Shown piece after piece: positions 7,262 through 14,463 of a stretch of DNA of 25,119 nucleotides; positions within the stretch are counted from its first letter, which is position 1, and each line of letters opens with the position of its first letter. The position numbers and the translations under genes were made by a program. Source of the stretch: JBJXFY01 sp046155815 (GTDB lineage Bacteria; Verrucomicrobiota; Verrucomicrobiia; Limisphaerales; CAIMTB01); NCBI GenBank assembly GCA_046155815.1, contig JBJXFY010000417.1, positions 1-25,119 of the forward strand. The letters run 5' to 3'. The notes beneath the pieces are model-generated. The model was not told the DNA's origin. It searched no databases and saw only the letters and a program-made list of their open reading frames with translations.

Positions 7262-8572
7262 TCACGGCGCCTTCGGCCGACGGCGGTAGCGCTCATGCAG
7301 CCGGGTGTGCCGGCTTTCGAGGCTGACCTCGTTCCCGGAGATCCACATCCGCCTCACCTGCGTCCGGATGTCGAGGATGTCGCCGTCGGCGAGGAAGAAG
7401 CTGGCCTCCTTGCCCGGTTCGAGGGAGCCGAGCCGGTCCGCCACGCCCAGCGCGTGGGCGGGATGCAGGGTCAGTCCGCGCAGGGCCTCGTCCGCCGGTA
7501 GGCCGAAGGCGGCCGCGTGCGCGGCGGCGTAGGGGAGGTTGCGGATGTTGGAAGCGCCGAAACGGTCCGTGCCGTCGGAGAAGGCGACCCGCACGCCGGC
7601 GCGGAACAAAATGGCCGGCGCGGCGAAATGCACGTCGTAGGGATCCTCGTCGCGCGCGGGCTGGGTGAAGACGTGCTCGAAGACGACGGGCACCTGATTG
7701 GTGGCGAGCAGCTCGGCGCAGCGCCAGGCGTCGCGTCCGCCGGCCAGGACGGCCCGGTACTTCCGCCGCGCCGCCCACCCGACGGCGGAGCGGATCTGCC
7801 GCTGCTCGTCTGCGTGGAGGAACAGCGGCACCTCGCCGCGCAGCGCCGGCAGCATGGCCTCCCACGCGGGCACAATGGTGAAACTTTCGCCCTCCGCGAC
7901 CTTCGCCCTGGCGTACGCCTCGGCGTCTTGGAAAAAGTCGTCAATCGCTTTCACCCGGCGGTCGCGTTCCTTCGCCTGCTCATCGGGAGACTTCCAGTTC
8001 TCGGGATTGGCCGCGGCGCCGCGGGGCGCGGTGTTCAGCACGAACGACGGCCACACGACGTGGAGCGCGGCGGCCCGGCGCACGGCGACCTCTTCGACCG
8101 TCCAGCCGTCGAGCGCGATCACCGCGGAATGCCCGCTGACCACGCCGCCCTGCGGCACGGGCTGCGCGTGCGTGAAGCCGTTGGCACGCGCCACCGGGAT
8201 CAGCTCGGAGTCCGGGTTCACCGCGACCCAGGCGTACACGTCGGGCGTGAACGCGCCGACCTCGGTCGTGTCGCGGGTGGCGCGGACAGCATCGATCTCA
8301 AGCAGGCCGAGCGCGGCCACCGGCGCGATGAGGCCGGGGAAGAGGTGGAGGCCCGTGGCGTCCACGGTCACGTCGGCCGGCCCGATTCCGGCGTGGCCCA
8401 ACGCCGTGATTCGTCCGCCGCGGACGAGAATCGCGGCATTGGTCATCACCGGTCCCACCACCGTATGGAGGGTGGCATTGGTGATGGCCAGGCTGTCCGC
8501 GCCAAGCAGCGGTGTCGCCGCCAGCTTGATGGCGGCGGCTAGGAAGAGATGGCGGAGTGCAGGGTGGTTCAT
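7262..8572 (-). CDS. Exported amidohydrolase-family protein lacking the first metal-binding motif
   Basis: The product has 436 residues. Residues 1-25 form a signal peptide (LFLAAAIKLAATPLLGADS), so it acts outside the cytoplasm. The small beta-sandwich of amidohydrolases follows (LAITNATLHTVVGPVMTNAA, then ILVRGGRITALGHAGI). The usual PGLIDxHxH turn reads PGLIAPVAALG, with both histidines gone. Later positions remain: LFLHADE, VVFEHVF, RVAFSDG and the C-terminal TLHPAHALGVADRLGSLEPGKEA, the signature of imidazolonepropionase-like members. It may therefore be a one-metal or inactive paralogue. Its ATG shares one base with the TGA of the upstream amidohydrolase (TGATG), so the two are translationally coupled and probably work together. 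A longer frame up to 8809 exists but overlaps the upstream gene by about 240 bases and has no export signal at its start. Confidence 0.85.
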   Translation of the reverse strand: MNHPALRHLFLAAAIKLAATPLLGADSLAITNATLHTVVGPVMTNAAILVRGGRITALGHAGIGPADVTVDATGLHLFPGLIAPVAALGLLEIDAVRATRDTTEVGAFTPDVYAWVAVNPDSELIPVARANGFTHAQPVPQGGVVSGHSAVIALDGWTVEEVAVRRAAALHVVWPSFVLNTAPRGAAANPENWKSPDEQAKERDRRVKAIDDFFQDAEAYARAKVAEGESFTIVPAWEAMLPALRGEVPLFLHADEQRQIRSAVGWAARRKYRAVLAGGRDAWRCAELLATNQVPVVFEHVFTQPARDEDPYDVHFAAPAILFRAGVRVAFSDGTDRFGASNIRNLPYAAAHAAAFGLPADEALRGLTLHPAHALGVADRLGSLEPGKEASFFLADGDILDIRTQVRRMWISGNEVSLESRHTRLHERYRRRPKAP

Positions 8573-11427
8573 CACTGCAGCAGGCAGTCCTGGCATTCGA
8601 TCACGCCGAGGTGGCGCGCGCGTTCGAGGGCGCCATGGAAGAATGCGCGGCGCGCGGCCGCGCCTGCCGCGCTTTCCGGAGGCGCAGCGGCCGCGGCGGA
8701 TTTTGCCTTTGCGAGCAGCGCGGCGCGTTCGGCGGCCAGCTCCTCGGCCCGTGCCGGTTCGCGCGTGCGGTCGAAAAACTGGCGCCCCTCGATCCATGTC
8801 TGGAGGCACACGCTGCGCGTGTCGAGCGGGTGGCCGGACCAGACGGCGAAGTCGGCGTCCTTGCCCGCTTCCAATGAGCCGACCCAGCGGTCAATCCGGA
8901 GCTGCCTGGCAGGGTTGAGGGTCACGAACTTCAGCGCGTCCTCCTCGCGCGTGCCGCCGTACTTCACGGCCTTGGCGGCCTCGAGGTTCATCCGGCGCGC
9001 GTGGTCGGACGAATCCGAGTTGAAGCTCACGTTCACGCCCCGCGCATGCATGAGCGATCCGGCGTAGGGGATCGCATCGTAGACCTCGAATTTGAAGGCC
9101 CACCAGTCCGCGAACGCGCTTGCGCCCGCGCCGTGGCGGGCGATCTCGTCGGCGACTTTGTAGCCTTCGAGGATGTGCTGGAGCGTGGCCACGCGGACGC
9201 CGAAGGACTCCATCGTGCGGAGGAACACGAGAATCTCGTCCTGCCGGTAGCTGTGGCAGTGGATGAGGCGTGTGCCGGAGAGGATCTCCGCCAGCGCCTC
9301 CAGTTCAAGGTCGCGGCGGAAGCCCGCCGGCTGGCTGCCGGTGCCGCGCCGGGCCGCGTAGCGCCGGGCGGCCGTGAAGCGGTTCACGTAGAAGGTCTGC
9401 ACGCCCATGCGGCTCTGGGGAAAGCGGTTCGTCTGCCGGTCGCCCCAGTTGGACTGCTTCACGTTCTCGCCCAAGGCGAACTTGATGCCGGACGGGGCGT
9501 TCGTGAATTTCAGCCCTTCCGGCCCCTCGCCGTCCCGCAGCTTGATGACCTGGTTCTGCCCGCCGATGGGGTTGGCGGAGCCGTGCAGGAGGTTCGCCAC
9601 GGTGAGGCCGCCGGCCAGCTGGAGGTGGAGGTTGTCCGTCTCGGAGTTCACCACGTCGCCGATGCGGACCATGGCGGTGCTGGGCAGCGTGGCCTCGTTG
9701 ACGGCGCCCAGGATCATCGAGTGGCTGTGGCAGTCAATCAGGCCCGGCGTGACGTGCAGTCCCGTGCCGTCCACCGCGAGGGTGTCGGCGGTCAGTTCGG
9801 CGCGGAAATGGCCGACGGCCTGCACCTTGCCGTCGCGGATGAGGAGGCTGGCGTTGGTCAGCACGCCATCCGGGCCGCAGGTCCAGATCGTCGCGCCGCG
9901 GAGGTAGAGGGCCGGCGGGTTCGTGAGGATGCCGCGGCCCGCGAGCGGCTCGCGCGCCACGCGGCGGCGAGCCAGATCGCGGGCTTCGGACTTCCTTTTC
10001 TCCGCGGCTGGGTCGTTCGTTTTCGTTGCCGGGGGCGCGGGGAATTCGAAGGGCGTGCCGGCCACCCAGACGGCGCGCACGGGAGCCTCAGGGTCGAAGT
10101 AGTCGCCGGCCACGACGGTCAGGTTCGCCAGGCGGCCGGGCTCGACCGTGCCGAGGCGGTCCTGCACGCCGAGCAGCGCCGCCGGCACGGTGGTCAATGC
10201 GGCGAGGGCGTCAGACTCGGACAGGCCGCGGTCGAGGGCGGCGCGGAGGTTGGTGCGGAACCTCGTCGGCTCCGGAATCCCGGCGGTGGTCAGCGCCACG
10301 GCTGCGCCGGCGCGACGGAGCACGGCGGGGTTCTCCGGCGCCCAATCCCAGGCGCGGAGCTGGTCGAGGGTGACGTCGTCCCACCCGTCGTCCGGGAGCT
10401 TGGGAATCTCGGGGAATGCCAGGGCAACCACAAAGGGCGCGCCCGTGCCGGCGATCAGGTCCGGCCGCCGCCATTCGTGGCCGCTCGCCACGAACACCGG
10501 CTTCGCGATCGCCGCTTCCCGCGCCACGCGCGCCGCGCGATCGGCCATGAGCACGCTGCCCGGCTCAAAGAAGACGGGCTGGCCATCTCCCACGCGGGCG
10601 AGAGCGTCGAGCGCGGGGCTGAAGGGGTGCGGGCTCGGGCTGGAAGCCGCCTCGCGGTGCCAGGCGGCGTCCAGGAAGGCCTGCCGCACCACGGCGATCA
10701 CGCCCATGAGCGAGTTCGGGTACTGGTTGTCCGCCCGGCTGGGTGCGAAGGCGACGCACTGCGCGGCGTCGGCGCGGAGGATGGACTCGTTCGGCCCGTC
10801 GTCGCCCAGCGCCACCAGCGCACCCTGACCACGGATGATGCCGTGCACGGGGACGAAGTGCGCCGCGGTGAAGCCCAGCTCGCGCAGCGCGGCAATCCGC
10901 TTCTCATCGGGCCGGTAGGCGGCGGCGACGCGCGTCTCCGGCGTCACGTCCGGGAGGCCGTGGCCCGGGCCGGCCAGGCCGGGGTCGCGTTCTTGACCTG
11001 GTACGCCGAAGAAGCGTGGGCCACCGGCGGCCGTGAAACCCGCGGCAATCGGCTCTGAATCGCGGGTGGAGACGGGCTGGTTCGTGCCGGACGCGACGTA
11101 CGCGTCGAGGAAACCGGCATACACCGTGAGTCCGGTGCAGTCCCAGAGCCGGGCCCCGGCCGGGGCGGTCACGCCGGCGCCGGCCGCGGCGATTCGTCCG
11201 TCGCGAATGACGATGACGGCGTTGGAAACCGCCTCCCCCGGCCGCGCGAACAGCCGTGCGCCTGTCAGCGCGTGGGTGCCCGGGGGCGGCGGCCGGAAAC
11301 CTGGGGCGGGAAAGTCCGCCGTGGAGCCCGCCAACGTGGGCATAAGTAGCAGGGCGGCGATCCAGCGCACAGCGGTAGTCTTGGCTTGGGACGGCCCATG
11401 ACACCAAGCGGAATGTCGCCCCGGCAT
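8572..11427 (-). CDS. Exported double-domain amidohydrolase (degenerate N half, intact C half)
   Basis: The product has 951 residues. A signal peptide (core WIAALLLMPTLAGS) starts about 20 residues in. A GTG at 11370 would place this signal at the very N-terminus and is a real alternative start. Two amidohydrolase units follow. The N-terminal unit (about 45-470) has AGFLDAYVASG in place of the HxH turn and lacks the usual ligands. The C-terminal unit (about 510-905) has PGLIDCHSHSM with H567/H569, then HCH at H723/H725, LQHILEG with H751, and SFNSDSSDH with D805, a full metal-ligand set for an imidazolonepropionase-like hydrolase. The C-terminal tail is Ala/Glu-rich. The substrate is unknown; family members open cyclic amides or cleave peptide-like bonds. 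It is followed by the coupled 436-residue paralogue, whose domain resembles the N half. Confidence 0.87.
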   Translation of the reverse strand: MPGRHSAWCHGPSQAKTTAVRWIAALLLMPTLAGSTADFPAPGFRPPPPGTHALTGARLFARPGEAVSNAVIVIRDGRIAAAGAGVTAPAGARLWDCTGLTVYAGFLDAYVASGTNQPVSTRDSEPIAAGFTAAGGPRFFGVPGQERDPGLAGPGHGLPDVTPETRVAAAYRPDEKRIAALRELGFTAAHFVPVHGIIRGQGALVALGDDGPNESILRADAAQCVAFAPSRADNQYPNSLMGVIAVVRQAFLDAAWHREAASSPSPHPFSPALDALARVGDGQPVFFEPGSVLMADRAARVAREAAIAKPVFVASGHEWRRPDLIAGTGAPFVVALAFPEIPKLPDDGWDDVTLDQLRAWDWAPENPAVLRRAGAAVALTTAGIPEPTRFRTNLRAALDRGLSESDALAALTTVPAALLGVQDRLGTVEPGRLANLTVVAGDYFDPEAPVRAVWVAGTPFEFPAPPATKTNDPAAEKRKSEARDLARRRVAREPLAGRGILTNPPALYLRGATIWTCGPDGVLTNASLLIRDGKVQAVGHFRAELTADTLAVDGTGLHVTPGLIDCHSHSMILGAVNEATLPSTAMVRIGDVVNSETDNLHLQLAGGLTVANLLHGSANPIGGQNQVIKLRDGEGPEGLKFTNAPSGIKFALGENVKQSNWGDRQTNRFPQSRMGVQTFYVNRFTAARRYAARRGTGSQPAGFRRDLELEALAEILSGTRLIHCHSYRQDEILVFLRTMESFGVRVATLQHILEGYKVADEIARHGAGASAFADWWAFKFEVYDAIPYAGSLMHARGVNVSFNSDSSDHARRMNLEAAKAVKYGGTREEDALKFVTLNPARQLRIDRWVGSLEAGKDADFAVWSGHPLDTRSVCLQTWIEGRQFFDRTREPARAEELAAERAALLAKAKSAAAAAPPESAAGAAARRAFFHGALERARHLGVIECQDCLLQ

Positions 11428-11440
11428 GGCCAAGTTCGCA

Positions 11441-11469
11441 TTGCGCCGTCGGGCGTACGGCGCTACTAA
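11441..11469 (+). promoter_or_regulatory. Possible promoter of the tRNA gene
   Basis: TTGCGC (11441-11446), a 17-base spacer and TACTAA (11464-11469) lie about 30 bases before the mature tRNA 5' end. Both boxes match only partly. Confidence 0.3.
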
Positions 11470-11471
11470 CT

Positions 11472-11489
11472 CGGCCCGTTTTGGGGCCG
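11472..11489 (+). other. Hairpin in the tRNA leader
   Basis: CGGCCC, loop GTTTTG, GGGCCG forms a perfect six-pair stem that ends 11 bases before the tRNA. It could shape the precursor for RNase P processing, or stop transcription coming from either side. Its role is unknown. Confidence 0.35.
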
Positions 11490-11500
11490 TCCTTGGCCGG

Positions 11501-11575
11501 GCCAGCGTAGCTCAGCGGTAGAGCAGGGGACTCATAAGCCCTTGGTCGGAGGTTCGATTCCTCCCGCTGGCACCA
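11501..11575 (+). tRNA. tRNA-Met(CAT), elongator type
   Basis: The cloverleaf is complete: acceptor GCCAGCG/CGCTGGC, D stem GCTC/GAGC, anticodon loop CTCATAA with anticodon CAT at 11533-11535, and T arm GGAGG-TTCGATT-CCTCC. The discriminator A and CCA (11573-11575) are encoded. The paired first acceptor base and the CTCATAA loop fit elongator tRNA-Met rather than initiator; a lysidine-modified tRNA-Ile(CAT) is less likely. The innermost anticodon-stem pair is A-G and the outermost is G-T. The gene stands alone between the divergent amidohydrolase gene and mreB. The rest of 11434-11754 holds only the promoter-like elements listed. Confidence 0.95.
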
Positions 11576-11704
11576 AATTGGATCGATGACTCGCGGCCCT
11601 GGTTGGTCCCGGGCGGTCCGGCAACGTGGCTGACTGCCTGACGCCATCCCCGGAAGTGCGCGGGGAGGCGAGTAACCTGGACATGACCCGGCGCGTGTGC
11701 CGGC

Positions 11705-11734
11705 TTGACCCGGCGTTTGTCCCGACCCTAGCTT
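11705..11734 (+). promoter_or_regulatory. Probable promoter of the mreB operon
   Basis: TTGACC (11705-11710), an 18-base spacer and TAGCTT (11729-11734) precede the mreB ATG at 11755, giving a leader of about 14 bases. The -35 matches five of six positions and the -10 is weak. Read-through from the tRNA gene is also possible. Confidence 0.4.
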
Positions 11735-11754
11735 GGTCCCGGCCTTGCCCCTTC

Positions 11755-12783
11755 ATGCTCGCGCAGCTTAAAAGCCTGTTTTCCAACGACATTGGGATAG
11801 ACTTGGGCACGGCCAATTCACTGGTCTATGTGCGTGATCAGGGAATCGTGCTGCGCGAACCCTCGGTCGTGGCGGTTCAGGCGGGTACCACCAACGTGCT
11901 CGCCGTGGGGGAAGAGGCCAAGCGCATGCTCGGCCGCACCCCGGGCAACATCGTCGCCATCCGTCCGATGAAGGACGGCGTGATCGCGGACTTCGAGATC
12001 ACGGAGGCGATGCTGCGGCACTTTATCCAGAAGGTCCACCACCGGAAGCTGATCGCGCCCCGGGTGGTGGTCGCGGTGCCCTCGGGCATCACGGAGGTCG
12101 AACGCCGGGCAGTCAAGGACTCGGCCTCCCACGCGGGCGCACGGGAAGTTTACCTGATCGAACAGCCCATGGCCTCGGCCATCGGGGTCGGCCTGCCGGT
12201 GCATGAACCGGCAGGCAACATGATCGTGGACATCGGCGGAGGGACCTGTGAGATCGCCATCATCTCCCTCGCCGGTATCGTCTTCAGCCGCTCGCTCCGG
12301 GTGGGCGGCGACGAGTTTGACGAGACGATCATCGCCCACATGAAGCGGGCGTACAATTTGATGATCGGCGAACGGACGGCGGAGGAGATCAAGATCAGGA
12401 TCGGCTCCGCCTACCCGCTGGAGCAGGAACTCACCCTCGAAGTCAAAGGCCGCGACCTCAGTGCGGGTCTGCCCAAAACGCTGACCATCCGCTCGGAGGA
12501 AATCCGCGAAGCCCTGAAGGAACCGCTCTCGAGCATCCTCGAGTCCATCCGCATCACGCTCGAACGCTGCCCGCCGGAACTTTCCGCCGATCTTGTGGAT
12601 CGCGGCATTGTCATGGCGGGAGGCGGCGCGCTGCTGCGGGGCATTGACCGGCTTGTCGCCGAGGAGACCGGACTGCCGGTCCACATCGCCGACGATCCGC
12701 TCAGCGCCGTGGCCACCGGTACGGGCCGGGTGCTGCAGGAGCTGTCCTTCCTCAAGCGAGTCGCCTCCTCCAGCACCGCCTAG
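11755..12783 (+). CDS. mreB: Rod shape-determining protein MreB (bacterial actin)
   Basis: The product has 342 residues, the usual length. The actin-fold ATP site is complete: phosphate-1 loop DLGTANS (D16-T19), VVVAVPSG, phosphate-2 loop DIGGGT (D159 onward), and the adenosine motif AGGGALLRG near residue 290. The N-terminal MLAQLKSLFSND can form the short amphipathic membrane-binding helix seen in many MreB proteins. MreB filaments under the inner membrane guide the elongation complex encoded by the next four genes. The frame is open further upstream to a GTG at 11626, but that stretch has no MreB-like sequence and would include the promoter, so the ATG at 11755 is chosen. No Shine-Dalgarno is present; CCTTGCCCCTTC precedes the ATG. 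Confidence 0.97.
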   Translation: MLAQLKSLFSNDIGIDLGTANSLVYVRDQGIVLREPSVVAVQAGTTNVLAVGEEAKRMLGRTPGNIVAIRPMKDGVIADFEITEAMLRHFIQKVHHRKLIAPRVVVAVPSGITEVERRAVKDSASHAGAREVYLIEQPMASAIGVGLPVHEPAGNMIVDIGGGTCEIAIISLAGIVFSRSLRVGGDEFDETIIAHMKRAYNLMIGERTAEEIKIRIGSAYPLEQELTLEVKGRDLSAGLPKTLTIRSEEIREALKEPLSSILESIRITLERCPPELSADLVDRGIVMAGGGALLRGIDRLVAEETGLPVHIADDPLSAVATGTGRVLQELSFLKRVASSSTA

Positions 12784-12792
12784 CGGGCTGGG

Positions 12793-13599
12793 ATGCTGCG
12801 CAAGCCCCAACTCCTACTCCTCGCCGCCGCGGCCCTGCTCCCGCTGGTGGCGCTGGCCCTGCCGTCCGCCGCGCAGGCGGGCTTCCGGCAGACGCTCGGC
12901 GGCGTCCTCCTGCCGCTCGTCGGCCTCCTCGCCGCGGCGGGCAACATGACCGCGCGTGCGGCGGAGAGCCTCCGCCCGGCCAGCCCCTCCGCCACGCAGG
13001 CTGCCGTGCTGGACGCCGAGAACCAGCGCCTCCGCCTCGTCGTCGTGGAGCGTGACGCCGCCCTGCACGAGAACGCCCGCCTCCGCGCCCTGGCCGGGCT
13101 GCCCCGCCCAGCGGGCTGGAACCTCCGCCCCGCGCGCATCATCGGCCGCGACCCGGCGAACTGGTGGCGCACCGCGTGGCTGGACGCCGGCCGCGCCGCG
13201 GGCCTGGTGCCGGACGCCACGGTGCTCGGCCCCGAGGGGCTCATCGGGCGCGTCGTGAGCGTCTCCGCCGCCTCGGCGCAGATCGTGATGCTCGGCGACC
13301 CGAACTGTCCCGTGGCCGCGGCGGTGCGCGAGACGGGCGACCAGGGCATCATCCGCCCGCTGCCCGGCAGCGACGTGGAGAATGATGTGGTGGGACTCAC
13401 GTTTCTCCCGCGCAACGCCGCGCTGCAGCCGGGCCAGAAGGTCTTCACCAGCGGCGCGGGCGGGGTGTTCCCGCCGGGCATCCTGGTGGGCGAGATCGTG
13501 GACTTCCGCAGCGTGGGCCACGGCCTGTACCTCGAGGCGCGCGTGCGGCTCGCGGCCCGGCCGGGAGCGGCGGACTGGGTGTGGGTGAAGCTGCCCTGA
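12793..13599 (+). CDS. mreC: Rod shape-determining protein MreC
   Basis: The product has 268 residues. An N-terminal membrane anchor (LLLLAAAALLPLVALALP) is followed by a coiled coil at about 68-100 that starts at AENQRLRLVVVERDAALHEN. The periplasmic beta-barrel pair follows, with family-like segments ARIIGRDPANWWRTAWLDAG, VLGPEGLIGRVV, QIVMLGDPNCPVAA and FPPGILVGEI. MreC bridges cytoplasmic MreB to PBP2/RodA in the periplasm. It starts nine bases after the mreB stop. A repeat-bearing gap of 236 bases separates it from mreD, which is unusual for this operon. Confidence 0.93.
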   Translation: MLRKPQLLLLAAAALLPLVALALPSAAQAGFRQTLGGVLLPLVGLLAAAGNMTARAAESLRPASPSATQAAVLDAENQRLRLVVVERDAALHENARLRALAGLPRPAGWNLRPARIIGRDPANWWRTAWLDAGRAAGLVPDATVLGPEGLIGRVVSVSAASAQIVMLGDPNCPVAAAVRETGDQGIIRPLPGSDVENDVVGLTFLPRNAALQPGQKVFTSGAGGVFPPGILVGEIVDFRSVGHGLYLEARVRLAARPGAADWVWVKLP

Positions 13600-13612
13600 A
13601 GATGATACCTCA

Positions 13613-13632
13613 GATGAACGCGGATCAACGCT
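13613..13632 (+). repeat. Tandem imperfect 10-mer in the mreC-mreD gap
   Basis: GATGAACGCG is followed immediately by GATCAACGCT, two 10-base units differing at two positions. The flanks (CTCA before, GCTGG after) make the element read like the short 'gatgaacgcggat' intergenic words that I associate with verrucomicrobial genomes; that resemblance is from memory and unverified. Confidence 0.55.
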
Positions 13633-13653
13633 GCTGGTCCGAAAACTGCCATG

Positions 13654-13730
13654 TCTTCATCTTCATCCTGGTCGTAATCTTGGTCGCGAAGCCGGAGTAA
13701 GGTGAAGAGCAGGCGAAAAATCATGATTAA
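13654..13730 (+). repeat. Degenerate intergenic repeat, copy 1 (mreC-mreD gap)
   Basis: The sequence is locally AT-richer and built from TCTTCATCTTCATCC-type words (13654-13686). It continues to AGGTGAAGAGCA (13700-13711) and an A-rich end. The same architecture, including the identical 12-mer, recurs in the atpD-atpC gap. Nothing in 13600-13835 looks like a gene. A GC hairpin (GCCGGC-GGGC-GCCGGC, 13758-13773) lies between this repeat and mreD. Confidence 0.5.
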
Positions 13731-13835
13731 GAAACTGGCTGCACGTTTTTGGGACCTGCCGGCGGGCGCCGGCGTGGCCTCCCGGGCGGCCGCGTCCAGC
13801 TGCGTCCATCAGCGGTTCAATCCGCTCCTGCCACC

Positions 13836-14459
13836 ATGATGCGCCGCGAAGGAGTCCAGATTCTCGGCGTGCTCGTGGTGGCGCTGCTGCTGGTGGTGCT
13901 GCAGACGGCGGTGTCCGCGCCGCGCCGGTGGCTCGGCGTACAGCCGGACCTGCTCCCCTGCCTGATGGTCTATTGCGGGCTGTGCGGACCGCTGGCGCTG
14001 GTGGCCGGGCTGGCAGTGGCGGGGGGGTTCTGGTTCGACGCGTTGTCCGCAAACCCGCCCGGCATCAGCGTTTTTCCGTTGCTGGCGCTGGGCGCGACGC
14101 TGCACCAGGCGCGGGACTTCATCCTCCGCGATTCGCCCGCGGCACAGGCGGCGCTCGGGGCCGCCGCCGCCGCCGCCTTGCCGCTCGTCGGACTGATGCT
14201 GCTGCGCGGCCTGTGGCCGGTGCTCGACGCCCCCGCCGAGGCGCCGGTCTGGGCGGTGGAGCAGGTTGGCCGCGTTGCGCTGCCGCCCCCGGTGGGCGGC
14301 CATCTGCTGCGCCAGGCGCTTGTCGGGGCCGCGTTCGGCGCGGCCGTCACCCCGGCGTTCTTCCGCCTCTTCCGTTGGATTGGCGGCACGTTCGCCTATC
14401 CCGAGGCTGCGCCCGGCTCGTTCCGGTCGGACCGGCAGATCGTGCGGGGGCGCTCCTGA
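13836..14459 (+). CDS. mreD: Rod shape-determining protein MreD
   Basis: The product has 207 residues, somewhat longer than typical MreD (about 160-180). It is very hydrophobic, with about five membrane segments: VQILGVLVVALLLVVLQTAV, the LLPCLMVYCGLCGPLALVAG region, a helix with GGFWFDALSANPPGISVF, a long Ala/Leu segment near residues 105-130, and QALVGAAFGAAVTPAFFRLF. The motif near FWFDALS...PGISVFPLLALG matches the MreD pattern in which a D and a G-rich loop follow a helix. MreD is an integral membrane partner of MreC. Two consecutive ATG codons (13836, 13839) are possible starts; an upstream GTG at 13749 falls in non-coding-like sequence. Confidence 0.9.
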   Translation: MMRREGVQILGVLVVALLLVVLQTAVSAPRRWLGVQPDLLPCLMVYCGLCGPLALVAGLAVAGGFWFDALSANPPGISVFPLLALGATLHQARDFILRDSPAAQAALGAAAAAALPLVGLMLLRGLWPVLDAPAEAPVWAVEQVGRVALPPPVGGHLLRQALVGAAFGAAVTPAFFRLFRWIGGTFAYPEAAPGSFRSDRQIVRGRS

Positions 14460-14463
14460 CGCC

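Noticed and set aside
8573..8809. N-terminal extension of the 436-residue amidohydrolase
   Set aside because: It overlaps the upstream coding gene in another frame, is Arg-rich as expected of a shadow frame, and would bury the clear signal peptide.
9001..11058. 685-codon plus-strand ORF opposite the double amidohydrolase
   Set aside because: It is an antisense shadow caused by GC bias at third codon positions. No recognisable motif, and the minus strand has a signal peptide and metal ligands.
11626..11754. N-terminal extension of MreB starting at GTG 11626
   Set aside because: The 43 extra residues have no MreB-like sequence and would cover the likely promoter. The ATG at 11755 gives the normal MreB N-terminus and length.
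10904..11816. Minus-strand ORFs running antisense through the tRNA, with peptides such as EESNLRPRAYESPALPLSYAG and GGIEPPTKGL
   Set aside because: These are well-known false proteins produced by translating the antisense strand of tRNA genes. The tRNA cloverleaf is complete and explains the sequence.
12780..13724. Minus-strand ORF starting in the mreC-mreD gap with a DQDYDQDEDED run
   Set aside because: The acidic run is a translation of the degenerate intergenic repeat, and the rest is antisense to mreC. It does serve as a marker of the repeat.
13831..13838. Kozak-like GCCACCATG at the mreD start
   Set aside because: It is a chance match in C-rich sequence with no meaning for bacterial initiation.
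14266..14463. N-terminal extension of PBP2 overlapping mreD
   Set aside because: It is a shadow of mreD in another frame. The ATG at 14464 follows the mreD stop by four bases and leads straight into the membrane anchor.
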